From Labilibaculum sp. (lineage in GTDB: Bacteria > Bacteroidota > Bacteroidia > Bacteroidales > Marinifilaceae): a DNA stretch of 64,000 nt. The stretch spans positions 186,001 to 250,000 of the forward strand of contig JAEINT010000007.1 of the NCBI GenBank assembly GCA_016342745.1, given 5' to 3'. The position numbers were made by a program, and so were the translations under genes. The notes under the pieces were generated by a model. It was given only the letters and a program-made list of their open reading frames with translations, was not told the origin of the DNA and did no database searches. Positions within the stretch are counted from its first letter, which is position 1, and each line of letters starts with the position of its first letter. Below, piece after piece: positions 53,720 to 63,478 of the stretch.

Positions 53720-56296
53720 ATGATGGCCCGACTCAATCTAGTATTATTGATTATTCTACAGGTTTTGATTGGATGTGAAACTCCGAATCAAAACCTAATG
53801 ATTGTTAAAGAATTGAATTCCAATTGGGAGTTTTCTGAAAAGGATTCGATGAACTGGTTACCTGCAAAAGTGCCTGGTTGTATACACACCGACCTATTAG
53901 CAAATGGTAAAATCGAAGATCCATTTTACAGATTGAATGAACATGATTTACAATGGATTGATAAAAAGGATTGGACCTATAAAACTGAATTTGAATTGAA
54001 TCAAAATATCCTGAATAAGGATAGAATTAACCTTGATTTTAAGGGCCTGGATACTTATGCTGATGTGTATTTAAACAATCAGAAAGTGCTTTCGGCCAAT
54101 AATATGTTTAGAGATTGGGAAATTGATGCAAAGAAATATCTCAAAAGTGGAAAGAACGAGTTAAAAATTGAATTAAAATCACCAATAAATGAAGGTCTCA
54201 AACTGCACGATGCAAATGCTTTTGTATTTCCCGGCGCTGAGAACGATCAGGCAGAGCTGGGACAGGTTGAAGGAAATAAAAGAGTAAGTATTTATACCCG
54301 AAAAGCAGGTTATCATTATGGTTGGGATTGGGGACCGCGTTTGGTTAGCAGTGGAATATGGCGTCCGGTATATCTAAAAGCTTGGGATATTACAAGAATC
54401 AACGATCTACAGATTGTACAAAATAAAGTGAACGAAGATGTGGCCAATTTTACCGCAATTCTTGAATTGGAATCTGAAAAAGAAGTCTTGGCCGGCATTA
54501 AGATTCAAAGTCAAGGTGTGGATTTGGCTTCATCAAAAGTTCATTTGAATAAGGGAGTTCACAAATATGAGCTCAACTTTAATATTGAAAATCCAGATTT
54601 GTGGTGGCCTAACGGATTAGGAGAACAGCCATTATATGAAGTTAAGGCGCAAGTGAATGTTGATGGTGAAATAGCAACAGCAGAGCGCAGGATTGGTATC
54701 AGAACAGTTGAAGTCGTTCGGGAGAAGGACGAAAAAGGAACTTCATTCTACTGTAAAGTAAATGGTGTGCCTGTTTTTATGAAAGGAGCCAATTACATTC
54801 CCAATGATATTTTTCCATCACGAGTTAGTAAGGAGCAATTAAAAAAGGTGGTTAATACCGCAAAAAATTCCAATATGAACATGCTTCGTGTGTGGGGTGG
54901 TGGTTACTATGAAGACGATAAATTCTATGATTTGTGTGATGAAGCCGGAATTTTGGTTTGGCAAGATTTCATGTTTGCCTGTGCCATGTTTCCAGGCGAT
55001 CAGGAATTTTTGGACAATGTAAAAGTAGAGGCAGAGGACAATATAAAAAGGCTCAGAAACCATCCAAGTATCGCACTTTGGTGTGGAAATAATGAAATTT
55101 TAGTTGCTTGGAACAATTGGGGCTGGCAAAGGCAAGCCAACGAACAAGGAAAGGACGTCTCAGCTAAGGTTTGGAAAGCATACACCGACATTTTTCATGA
55201 AGTATTGCCAAAAGCCGTTGAACAATATGACCCATCAAGATTTTATTGGAGTTCAAGTCCTTCATCGGGAACAGGAGTAAAACCAGACTTAAACAATGGC
55301 GATGAACACTATTGGGGCGTTTGGTGGGGGAAAGAACCATTTAAAACCTATGCAACTCATATTGCCAGATTCATGAGCGAATATGGTTTTCAATCTTTTC
55401 CTGAAATGAAATCGGTAAAGAAATATGCTGAACCAGAAGATTTTGATATTCTGTCGGAGGTGATGAAATCGCACCAACGCTCTTCAATTGGGAATGAAAC
55501 CATAGAATATTACATGTTGCAGGATTACAAGAAGCCTAAAGATTTTGAATCATTTTTGTATGTGAATCATGTATTGCAGGCCGAGGGAATTAAGTTTGCA
55601 TTGGAAGGCCATCGAAGAGCAATGCCTTATTGCATGGGGAGTTTGTATTGGCAAATAAACGATTGTTGGCCAGTTGCTTCTTGGAGTTCTACTGATTATT
55701 ATCAGGAGTGGAAAGCACTTCAATACTACGTTAAGAAAGGTTTTGAGCCACTTTTGCTTTCTCCTTATATCGAAGATGGCTATTTGAAAGTAAGTGTGGT
55801 CAACGATCATTTAACTGAGCTAAATGCTAAATTAAATTTAAAAATGATCGATTTTTCGGGTAATGAAGTGTGGTCAAATTCTGAAGATATCAAGATTGAA
55901 CAAAACTCAAGTACACTTTGTTTTGAAACGAAATTAACTGATTTCTTAAAAGGGAAAGATCTGAAAAGTCAATTGTTCTCTGTCGAATTGGAGAAAGATG
56001 GAAGGCGAATTGCAAGTAATGTGCTTTATTTTAAACCCGTTAAGGATTTATCTTTGCCTAAGCCTAAAGTGGATTACATCATAACAGAAAATAAGGATGG
56101 TTTTCTAATTCGTTTACAAACGAATGCATTGGCTAAAAATGTATTCATAACAATGGGAGAGGAAGATGTTTTCTTTTCGGATAATTACTTTGATTTACTT
56201 CCTAAGGAAACAGTAGATATTCAAATCAATACTAAACTTTCACTTGAGAAATTGAAAGAAAACTTAAAAATACAAACATTGGATTCTACTTATTAG
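53720..56296 (+). CDS. GH2 beta-mannosidase lipoprotein
   Basis: This 858-residue lipoprotein (lipobox VLIGC, Cys19) releases mannose from the non-reducing end of manno-oligosaccharides. It has the GH2 sugar-binding jelly-roll (WLPAKVPGCIHTDLLANGKI in parts; YRLNEHDLQWIDKKDW), an Ig-like domain, and the barrel with acid/base Glu459 in ALWCGNNE and nucleophile Glu554 in FMSEYGFQSFPE. The NE pair and WGWDWGPRL-type segment (YHYGWDWGPRLVSSGIWRP) mark beta-mannosidases rather than galactosidases. It is the last gene of the locus and has a terminator on each side, so it may also be transcribed on its own. Confidence 0.93.
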   Translation: MMARLNLVLLIILQVLIGCETPNQNLMIVKELNSNWEFSEKDSMNWLPAKVPGCIHTDLLANGKIEDPFYRLNEHDLQWIDKKDWTYKTEFELNQNILNKDRINLDFKGLDTYADVYLNNQKVLSANNMFRDWEIDAKKYLKSGKNELKIELKSPINEGLKLHDANAFVFPGAENDQAELGQVEGNKRVSIYTRKAGYHYGWDWGPRLVSSGIWRPVYLKAWDITRINDLQIVQNKVNEDVANFTAILELESEKEVLAGIKIQSQGVDLASSKVHLNKGVHKYELNFNIENPDLWWPNGLGEQPLYEVKAQVNVDGEIATAERRIGIRTVEVVREKDEKGTSFYCKVNGVPVFMKGANYIPNDIFPSRVSKEQLKKVVNTAKNSNMNMLRVWGGGYYEDDKFYDLCDEAGILVWQDFMFACAMFPGDQEFLDNVKVEAEDNIKRLRNHPSIALWCGNNEILVAWNNWGWQRQANEQGKDVSAKVWKAYTDIFHEVLPKAVEQYDPSRFYWSSSPSSGTGVKPDLNNGDEHYWGVWWGKEPFKTYATHIARFMSEYGFQSFPEMKSVKKYAEPEDFDILSEVMKSHQRSSIGNETIEYYMLQDYKKPKDFESFLYVNHVLQAEGIKFALEGHRRAMPYCMGSLYWQINDCWPVASWSSTDYYQEWKALQYYVKKGFEPLLLSPYIEDGYLKVSVVNDHLTELNAKLNLKMIDFSGNEVWSNSEDIKIEQNSSTLCFETKLTDFLKGKDLKSQLFSVELEKDGRRIASNVLYFKPVKDLSLPKPKVDYIITENKDGFLIRLQTNALAKNVFITMGEEDVFFSDNYFDLLPKETVDIQINTKLSLEKLKENLKIQTLDSTY

Positions 56297-56316
56297 TAAG
56301 TAGGTTTAGAGATATA

Positions 56317-56346
56317 ACAAAGGCTGCCCAAATGGACAGCCTTTGT
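56317..56346 (+). terminator. Terminator after the beta-mannosidase gene
   Basis: ACAAAGGCTG pairs with CAGCCTTTGT, with a short inner loop and TTGTTATG behind; it lies between convergent genes. Confidence 0.7.
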
Positions 56347-56355
56347 TGTTATGTG

Positions 56356-56553
56356 TTATCTTCCTTTCGAAATTTCTTTGAAAATCTGTTCGTATTCTTT
56401 GAATTTATGTTTACGAATAGGTCTGATTTTGGGTTCAGTTGAGAAATGAAGCAATAAACAAGGTGAAATGCTTTTATACTTATCTACGTATTCATATCGT
56501 ACAAATTCATTGTTGCTAATGCGTTGTTTAATTGTGTTATGGTATGGATACAT
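56356..56553 (-). CDS. Small hypothetical protein (65 aa)
   Basis: This is a short, unrecognised, mostly polar protein (MYPYHNTIKQRISNNEFVRY at its start, ending EYEQIFKEISKGR), with no signal or membrane segment and one Cys. It starts 55 bases after the alpha/beta hydrolase stop on the same strand and ends just before the convergent terminator. Coding support is the balanced amino-acid use, the ATG start after an A-rich stretch and its place in an operon; it may still be spurious. Confidence 0.55.
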   Translation of the reverse strand: MYPYHNTIKQRISNNEFVRYEYVDKYKSISPCLLLHFSTEPKIRPIRKHKFKEYEQIFKEISKGR

Positions 56554-56608
56554 TGTTTGATTTTTAAAATTTACTTTCTTTTACGGTTTTCAATGTAAGC
56601 TATTTTTT

Positions 56609-57484
56609 TTATTTCTGTGCTATACCTTCCACAAGTGTCCAATCGTAAAAACGCTCAATCCATGTGTCAGAAGGTAATCCTTTTTCGCGCATGCCAAATC
56701 CATGACCTCCTTTAGAATACATATGCAGAGCAACATTTAAGCCCATTTTGTGGTAAGAGTTGTATAATTCAATAGAGCCAGGAACCAAACCTAAAGGATC
56801 GTTCGAAGCACAGAAAATAATCATAGGAGGAGAATCTATTTTAGGTTTCTGTACAGGATATTGTGTTGTCCACGGATAAACTGGTACCAAAAAATCAGGT
56901 CTATTTTCCTTTGTGTAATTGTAAGCAACACCCATTGTTACAGCTCCTCCAGCCGAGAAGCCCATAAAGCCAATTTTATCAGGCTTAATAGTAAATTCAT
57001 TGGCATTATTTCTTACGTAAGAGATTGCATTTAAACCATCAGAAATGGAAAGTGGAATTACTTTCGCAACCTCTTCTCTTATTTTTGAAGGATTGTTTTT
57101 CGATAAAACAGCTAGTTCTGTTACCGCATCATCTCCTGTAGGAACCAATCGATATTTTAATACGAAAACAGTAAAACCTTTTTTGATAAGCCATTTGGCA
57201 ACATCTCTACCTTCACTATTAATGCTATGAGCGTATAATGCACCTCCTGGAGCAACAATTACAGCTGCACCATTATTCAATTCTTTTGTTGGTTTGTAAA
57301 CCAGCATTGTAGGAGTCGAAACATTGGTAATTACTTGTGTAGTCCACTTTTCAGAGTAATATTCTTTCTCGTTTTGGCTCCATTTTATTTCTGTAGATTG
57401 TTTAAAAGGTAGCTTGATAACCTCTTGTGCCTTAGTAAATAAAAAGCTTGTAATGAATAAGGTGATTAAAAATTGTTTTTTCAT
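56609..57484 (-). CDS. Secreted alpha/beta hydrolase (acetylxylan esterase-like)
   Basis: This 291-residue protein has a signal peptide (FITSFLFTKAQ, cut near residue 20) and the alpha/beta hydrolase fold. The oxyanion-hole segment is VAPGGALY (77-84), the nucleophile Ser177 is in GFMGFSAGGAV, and the His is in GGHGFGMR near 262. Such BD-FAE/Axe-like esterases deacetylate plant polysaccharides in Bacteroidota, so it may help the mannan locus, although it is encoded on the other strand. The ATG overlaps the stop of the hybrid kinase gene upstream by 4 bases, which indicates coupled translation. Confidence 0.82.
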   Translation of the reverse strand: MKKQFLITLFITSFLFTKAQEVIKLPFKQSTEIKWSQNEKEYYSEKWTTQVITNVSTPTMLVYKPTKELNNGAAVIVAPGGALYAHSINSEGRDVAKWLIKKGFTVFVLKYRLVPTGDDAVTELAVLSKNNPSKIREEVAKVIPLSISDGLNAISYVRNNANEFTIKPDKIGFMGFSAGGAVTMGVAYNYTKENRPDFLVPVYPWTTQYPVQKPKIDSPPMIIFCASNDPLGLVPGSIELYNSYHKMGLNVALHMYSKGGHGFGMREKGLPSDTWIERFYDWTLVEGIAQK

Positions 57485-59496
57485 TCTTGTATTGATGTTA
57501 ATTTTCTTGACTTGTTAAGACATTTATTTATTGCTTCTAATAATTTTTGTTTGCCAATTGGTTTAGACAGATACAAGTCACAACCTGCTGATAATATTTT
57601 TTCCTGATCGCCAGCCATAGCATATGCAGTTTGAGCAATAATTGGGAGTTTTGGATTTATCTTTTTAATTTGCTCTGTAGCTTCATATCCATTCATTATT
57701 GGCATGTTGATGTCCATTAATACCAAATCAACTTCCTTATTTGTTGTGCAATACGCTACAGCTTCTTTCCCATTTTTAGCTCGAATACAATCAACTCCCT
57801 CTTTGCGAAGCAATTCCAATAAATAAGAATAACTCGCAGTGTCATCTTCTGCAATTAGAATTATTTTACCCTTCAAATTAAGAAGTTGCTGAGTGAATTC
57901 ATCTGTGCTATTTTGTTTTGCATTATCCATATTTATTGGAATCGTAAAATAAAAAGAGGCGCCTTTGCCTTCTTCTGAATTAACCCAAATTTCTCCACCC
58001 AATAAATTGATTAGTCGCTTGCAGATTGTTAATCCTAAACCAGTTCCGCCATATATTCTTGTCTTCGACTCATCTACTTGTCTAAACACCTCGAAAATCA
58101 ATTCCTGTTTATCTAAAGGGATCCCAATTCCTGAATCAGTAACGTGAAATTTAATCATTGGAATTTGATTTTGAATGATTTCTTCGCAACCAAATTCAAC
58201 AGTTCCAGACTTGGTGAATTTTAATGCATTTTTCAAGAGGTTAAGTAGAACTTGTTTGATTCTGTTCTGATCTGAATTTAAGATGAGATCAGTATTCTGA
58301 ATACTGATATTCTTTTTGAGATCGAGCTCTTCTTTTCCAAGATTTCTTTGTTCACTCGTAATAATAGAGTGCACTTCATCTAAAGTCTCTTCAATTGAAA
58401 AACGTTCATGTTCAATATTAATATCACCTGTTTCTATTAATGATATGTCAAAAAGATCTTCAATAAGGGCTAACAAATTATTACCACTCTTGTTTATTAT
58501 TGCATTGAAATTGAGAATGTCTTCTATGTTTGAATCTTTATGAATTAATTCTGAAAATCCAATTACCGCATTTAATGGAGTTCTCAATTCATGGGACATA
58601 CTTGCTAAGAAAGTCGATTTTATTTTGTCACTTTTCTCAGCATCTTCCTTTGCTAAAATTAACTCTTCTGTTAGTTTTTTTCTTTGGGTAATATCTGTAA
58701 TAAAACCTTCTAAAGATACCAGACGATTGCCATCAAAAATGCCACAACCACGTTCCCAAATCCAGTGAATTTCACCATTCTTATTTCGAATAGGGTATTC
58801 TTCTTCGAATACACCCCTACGCCCCAAGGCTTCTTGCCATTTGTTCCATAATAAATCACGGTATTCGGGTAGTATAATCTGATTGAAGTTAATCTTATTT
58901 TGTTTAACGAAATCTTTAGGCGTGTAGCCTGTTATATCTTTACAGCCTTGGCTAATGTATTCCATCTTCCAATCTCTGTCGTTGGCACAAGTATAAACAA
59001 AGCCAGGAAGGTTATTAAGCAAGGTTTCCATTTTACGATTGGTTTCCTCTAGCTCCTTTATTTTATTTTCAATTCCAATTCCAAGTATCTTATTTTCCTT
59101 TCTTAATTCATCTTCGGCATCTTTAATTCTCAGCATTACATTCAATTGCGCAATTAACTCTTCTTCTTCAATCGGTTTTGAAAGAAAAGCATCTGCACCT
59201 AATTCTAATCCTTTAATCCTGCTCTTTTTATCGCCACGCATGGCAGTAATAAGAATGATAGGGATGTGTTTGGTCTTTATTTCTTTTTTGAGTCTTTGGC
59301 ATGTCTCAAAACCATCCATTCTAGGCATAATGATATCCAATAGAATAGTATCTGGCTGTTCTTTTATGGCCATTTCAATTCCTTCAGAACCTGATTGACA
59401 AGTTATAATAGTACAAGTGGAGTAGTACCTTTTAAGTATTGCCTTGTAAACTACTAAATTGTCCTTATTATCGTCAATAGTTAGAATCTTTCTCAT
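57481..59496 (-). CDS. Hybrid histidine kinase: receiver-PAS-kinase-receiver
   Basis: This 671-residue soluble protein has an N-terminal receiver (phospho-Asp near 52, in LLDIIMPRMDG), a coiled-coil linker, a PAS domain (about 152-265: NLPGFVYTCANDRDW), HisKA with the phospho-His in MSHELRTPLN (about 302), HATPase with GGTGLGLTICKRL, and a C-terminal receiver (VDLVLMDINMPIMNG, Asp near 593). No transmembrane segment or output DNA-binding domain is present. The ATG at 59496 follows the stop of the upstream kinase after four bases; an earlier ATG would overlap it. The layout suggests phosphorelay between the two kinases. Confidence 0.9.
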   Translation of the reverse strand: MRKILTIDDNKDNLVVYKAILKRYYSTCTIITCQSGSEGIEMAIKEQPDTILLDIIMPRMDGFETCQRLKKEIKTKHIPIILITAMRGDKKSRIKGLELGADAFLSKPIEEEELIAQLNVMLRIKDAEDELRKENKILGIGIENKIKELEETNRKMETLLNNLPGFVYTCANDRDWKMEYISQGCKDITGYTPKDFVKQNKINFNQIILPEYRDLLWNKWQEALGRRGVFEEEYPIRNKNGEIHWIWERGCGIFDGNRLVSLEGFITDITQRKKLTEELILAKEDAEKSDKIKSTFLASMSHELRTPLNAVIGFSELIHKDSNIEDILNFNAIINKSGNNLLALIEDLFDISLIETGDINIEHERFSIEETLDEVHSIITSEQRNLGKEELDLKKNISIQNTDLILNSDQNRIKQVLLNLLKNALKFTKSGTVEFGCEEIIQNQIPMIKFHVTDSGIGIPLDKQELIFEVFRQVDESKTRIYGGTGLGLTICKRLINLLGGEIWVNSEEGKGASFYFTIPINMDNAKQNSTDEFTQQLLNLKGKIILIAEDDTASYSYLLELLRKEGVDCIRAKNGKEAVAYCTTNKEVDLVLMDINMPIMNGYEATEQIKKINPKLPIIAQTAYAMAGDQEKILSAGCDLYLSKPIGKQKLLEAINKCLNKSRKLTSIQE

Positions 59497-59500
59497 AGGA

Positions 59501-62500
59501 TTAAATAAAGAAGTTTTCAATTTTAGTCAGAATCTCTAAATGTCCAACGGGTTTGGTTACATATTCATCACAACCGGCTTTTAAGATTGCTTCTTTGTCT
59601 TCGATCATTGCCATTGCAGTTAATGCGATAACAGGAATGTTTTGAGTTATTAAATTGGACTTTATTTTTTTGACAACTCCCAAACCATCTATTTTAGGTA
59701 AGGCCATGTCTAAGAGAATTAAGTGTGGATTTATTGAATCTACCATTTCCAATCCTTGTTCACCATTAACTGCCTCATGAATTTCGTATTTGTCGCCTAG
59801 TATTGCTTTAATGGTAACCATATTATCAGGATTGTCTTCAATAATAAGCACCTTAGCCTTTTCATCTTTATCGAGCTTTATTTTTGGACAGGTTTGATTT
59901 GCATATTTGGAAGGTTCTACTTTTTCAATCTCACCAAACATTTTATGAATCTTCTCAAGCAAAGCCTTTATGTTGATATCACCTTTTTGGATTAATTGTT
60001 GAACATTATTAGCACTTAATCGACTTAAATCTTCTCTTGTTAGATCTTTCGCAGTTAAGATTACCACAGGGATATTAGCGGTATTTTCTTTGCTTCTAAT
60101 TCGGTCTAACACTTCAAACCCATCAATTTCGGGCATCATTAGATCTAGAATAATACCATCAGGAATGGTGTGCTTTACGAACTCCAGAGCTTCTCTTCCA
60201 CCATTTGCGACATCTATTTTGTAGCCTTCGTGCTCAAGAACCTGCTTCATTTGAATGGTGGCAGTTTCATTGTCTTCAATCATTAATATTCTGGTGTTTT
60301 CACGAGATTTATATAATGAGCTTGTTTGATTGATTTGATTGTTTGGATTTGATTGGTGAGTTATTTCTGATTGATGAAATGTGTTTTTTGTAGCTGATTT
60401 TGTGGATTCGGAATAAAGTATGAATGGAGAAGTTTCTTTTTCTAAATGCCAAACCAAAGGAAGTGTGAGTGTAAAACATGAGCCTTCGTTAATTTCACTT
60501 CTAACACTAATTTTACCACCAAGTAATTTAACCAACTTATTTACGATGGCTAATCCAAGACCTGTGCCTTCGTATTGGCGCGAAGAGCTACCATCAATTT
60601 GTCGGAATTCATCAAAAATGGTTTCCAGATTTTTTTGGGAAATCCCAATGCCACTATCTTGAACTTCAATTGTAATCTTTTCTTCGTCATGAAAGGCGGA
60701 GACAATAACTTTACCTTTTTCGGTGAATTTAACGGCATTACCAATTAAATTAGTCAAGATCTGGCTTAATCGAACTTCATCAGAGTCGAAATCAGGGAAG
60801 GTGTTGTTGCAATTAATTTCCAATTCTATTCCCTTTTGAATGGCAAGAGGTTTAATGTTTTCCTGTAAAAGTTTCAGAATTGGCTTGAGCTGAATTTGAC
60901 GTGGATACACATCCATTTTTCCAGCTTCGATTTTCGAAAGATCTAAAATATCATTGATTAATTGTAAAAGATTTGTTCCATTTCGCTCTACAATTTCCAG
61001 ATATGAATTTTCTTCCTCGTTAAGTTTATCTTTTGCTTGCATGATTAAGGTTCGGGAAAGAGCCATAATCGAATTTAATGGAGTGCGTAATTCATGACTC
61101 ATATTGGAAAGAAATTCACTTTTGAGTTGATTAGCCTCTTCCACTTCAATTTTTTTAGCTTCTAAAATTCTGTTTTGTTCATTTAATTCAGTAGCCTGAT
61201 TTTGCATTTCGCGAGATTGCTCCTGTAATTCGTTTGTTTGTTCTTTCAGTTCTTCCGATTGTGCTTCTAGTGTTTGATTCGTAATTGTTAAGCTATCAGC
61301 TAAAGATTTTGTTTTTCTGGCTGAAATTAAATTTTCAAAGGCAATGTTGATGCTAAGGGTCGATAAAGAAAGAATATCAATGCTTTCTGTTGTGTATTTT
61401 TCTAAATTGCTAAGCGAGATAATTGCTTTTACTTCATTTCCATCAAGAATGGGTAAGCTAAGGATTTCCATTGGGGCATATTCTCCAATACTAGTAGTAA
61501 ACTGAAAGCCTGGATGATTTTGCAAACCATCAATTATTTGCATTTTTTTCTTGCGAATTGAGATGCCAAATTCACCTGGAGGATTGGTTAGAGAGAAATT
61601 TTGTAATGTATTTTTACTCGCACCAATAGATGCAATGCATTCATAGCATTTACTATCTTCGTTAAGAATATAAAAGATAGCATTATTTGAATCTGTTACT
61701 TCTAACATAGACTCCAAAAGTTGATAGGCAAATTTTTCAGTATCAGTTTCTCCAATTAATGAATTACTGATTAAGGAAATGCCATTTTGAATGGTCATTC
61801 TAGATTTAAGAGAATGAGTCATGTTGTTAATCCCAACAGCAAGTGAATTTAGCTCATCATTAGCTGAGGTTTCATTTTGGATGTTTAAATCTCCTTGTTG
61901 AATGGCTTCAGAAACAGCATTCATTTTATTTATTGGTCGCTTTATGCTTTGGGTTATTTTTAATGAGATATAAATACTAAGTATAATGCTGAGAATTAAA
62001 ATGATTAAAATCGTACGGTAAAAAAAATGGCCTTGTTTAAGAGCTGAACTTCGAAATGATTTCGCTTTTTGATTAGCAAAATCTTTCATTATTTTAATTT
62101 TTCTATTTATTTCTAGAATGTGTAGGGCACTTTTCCCTTTTGTGATTTGAGCAGCTTGGGATTTTTCGCCTTTTAATGTTAATGCAATGACTTCCGAACG
62201 GATTGGTTTCCATGCTTTAAATGAATCCCATGCTTCGCTAACATCATTTAAATCTCCAAGAAATTCTTTTGATACAATTTCAAAAAGTTGATTTACATTC
62301 TTTTCGCATTCATCAACTGCATCTATTGCTAAATTAAGTTCCTTCTCATTTTGCGCAAGAGGAACATCTTTCATTGAACGATGAATGGAAATAATATTGG
62401 TTTCAATTTCCTGAACAGCATTACTTACAGTGTACGGATGATCAAAAATATCATTTATTGTGCTTAGGTTCTGATTTGAATTCCAAAGTGCAATTAAGCC

Positions 62501-62581
62501 AATACTAATTGTAAATAATGTAAGAAATAAGAATCCTAAAAATAGACGAAATCCGATGTTTAAATTCCTAAGTTTAAGCAT
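59501..62581 (-). CDS. Membrane hybrid histidine kinase: four-helix sensor-HAMP-GAF-kinase-two receivers
   Basis: This 1026-residue sensor has membrane helices at about 12-32 and 188-208 around a helical periplasmic domain (4HB-like), then HAMP (207-260), a GAF domain (264-417), a long Gln/Glu-rich coiled coil (430-485: QTLEAQSEELKEQTNELQ and on), HisKA with MSHELRTPLN (near 496), HATPase (GTGLGLAIVNKL) and two receivers with Asp near 814 (GIILDLMMPEIDG) and 957 (LILLDMALPKIDG). The signal it senses is unknown. The gene lies 36 bases behind cheR and 4 bases before the second kinase gene. Confidence 0.9.
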   Translation of the reverse strand: MLKLRNLNIGFRLFLGFLFLTLFTISIGLIALWNSNQNLSTINDIFDHPYTVSNAVQEIETNIISIHRSMKDVPLAQNEKELNLAIDAVDECEKNVNQLFEIVSKEFLGDLNDVSEAWDSFKAWKPIRSEVIALTLKGEKSQAAQITKGKSALHILEINRKIKIMKDFANQKAKSFRSSALKQGHFFYRTILIILILSIILSIYISLKITQSIKRPINKMNAVSEAIQQGDLNIQNETSANDELNSLAVGINNMTHSLKSRMTIQNGISLISNSLIGETDTEKFAYQLLESMLEVTDSNNAIFYILNEDSKCYECIASIGASKNTLQNFSLTNPPGEFGISIRKKKMQIIDGLQNHPGFQFTTSIGEYAPMEILSLPILDGNEVKAIISLSNLEKYTTESIDILSLSTLSINIAFENLISARKTKSLADSLTITNQTLEAQSEELKEQTNELQEQSREMQNQATELNEQNRILEAKKIEVEEANQLKSEFLSNMSHELRTPLNSIMALSRTLIMQAKDKLNEEENSYLEIVERNGTNLLQLINDILDLSKIEAGKMDVYPRQIQLKPILKLLQENIKPLAIQKGIELEINCNNTFPDFDSDEVRLSQILTNLIGNAVKFTEKGKVIVSAFHDEEKITIEVQDSGIGISQKNLETIFDEFRQIDGSSSRQYEGTGLGLAIVNKLVKLLGGKISVRSEINEGSCFTLTLPLVWHLEKETSPFILYSESTKSATKNTFHQSEITHQSNPNNQINQTSSLYKSRENTRILMIEDNETATIQMKQVLEHEGYKIDVANGGREALEFVKHTIPDGIILDLMMPEIDGFEVLDRIRSKENTANIPVVILTAKDLTREDLSRLSANNVQQLIQKGDINIKALLEKIHKMFGEIEKVEPSKYANQTCPKIKLDKDEKAKVLIIEDNPDNMVTIKAILGDKYEIHEAVNGEQGLEMVDSINPHLILLDMALPKIDGLGVVKKIKSNLITQNIPVIALTAMAMIEDKEAILKAGCDEYVTKPVGHLEILTKIENFFI

Positions 62582-62617
62582 AAAATAAGATTTGTTGGAC
62601 GAATTATAAACTCGTTG

Positions 62618-63478
62618 TTAGTGCTTCTGTTTTTTATAAATTTTGAATAGTTTCGATTCTTTTTGGAATCGATTTTCATACTCTTCCGGGGGTTCTTCAA
62701 CTTCACCTAAAATGAGGAATCCTGAAGAGTTCAAAGATCGATGCAATTTGTTGAAAATGATTTCTTGGTATTCTTTGTTGAAATAAATTAGAACATTCCT
62801 GCAAAATATTAAATCGAAGTCCCCATAAATACTTTCTTCAGGAGCGTATTGCTGATTGTTTAAGAGATCGAAATTTGAGAAATGAATCATCTTTTTAATT
62901 CTTGGGATAATCGAATATTTCTCATCGACTTTAGAGAAATAGTTTTGTGCAATCTCAAGTTTTGTCTCTTTCAAAGAGTCAATTAAGTATTCCCCTTTCT
63001 TTGCTTGTAGTAAGGACTTTTGATCAATGTCTGTAGCAAAAATACTTAGGCTAATTTTTAAATTATTTTTCCGGATATAGTTATCAATTAGAATTCCTAT
63101 CGAATAGGCTTCTTCTCCTGTTGAGCATCCTGCAGACCAAATTCGGAGTGTTGGGTTTGCCGTTTTCAGTTTCTCATTAATAATTTTAGGAATAATAATT
63201 TTGTCAAGGTATTCAAAGGTGAAAGCATTTCTGAAAAAGTGACTCACATTTATTGTGAGGATATCTTGTAATGCTTCAAATTCCTCAGAATTATGCTGTA
63301 AATATTCAAGATATTCTTGGTGATTATTGGTGTTCGTTACCGACATTCGTCTTGAAATACGACGATGTAAAAAATCGAGTTCACTTCCACACAAATCAAT
63401 TTTTTTAGAAAGATATAAAAGGCTCAGTATTTCATGAAGCTCTTTGCTAATACTCTCTTTTTTAGTGTTGATTTGCAT
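62618..63478 (-). CDS. cheR: CheR-type protein-glutamate methyltransferase
   Basis: This 286-residue protein has the CheR N-terminal helical domain (INVSHFFRN at 76-84, the usual NVTxFFR motif) and a SAM-binding domain with IWSAGCSTGEEAYSIG (113-128), FATDID, and DLIFCRNVLIYFN. CheR normally methylates glutamates of chemoreceptors. No receptor, CheB, CheA or CheW gene is in this window; its partners here are two hybrid kinases, so it may methylate the helical or coiled-coil part of the membrane kinase. That is a hypothesis from gene order. Confidence 0.88.
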   Translation of the reverse strand: MQINTKKESISKELHEILSLLYLSKKIDLCGSELDFLHRRISRRMSVTNTNNHQEYLEYLQHNSEEFEALQDILTINVSHFFRNAFTFEYLDKIIIPKIINEKLKTANPTLRIWSAGCSTGEEAYSIGILIDNYIRKNNLKISLSIFATDIDQKSLLQAKKGEYLIDSLKETKLEIAQNYFSKVDEKYSIIPRIKKMIHFSNFDLLNNQQYAPEESIYGDFDLIFCRNVLIYFNKEYQEIIFNKLHRSLNSSGFLILGEVEEPPEEYENRFQKESKLFKIYKKQKH

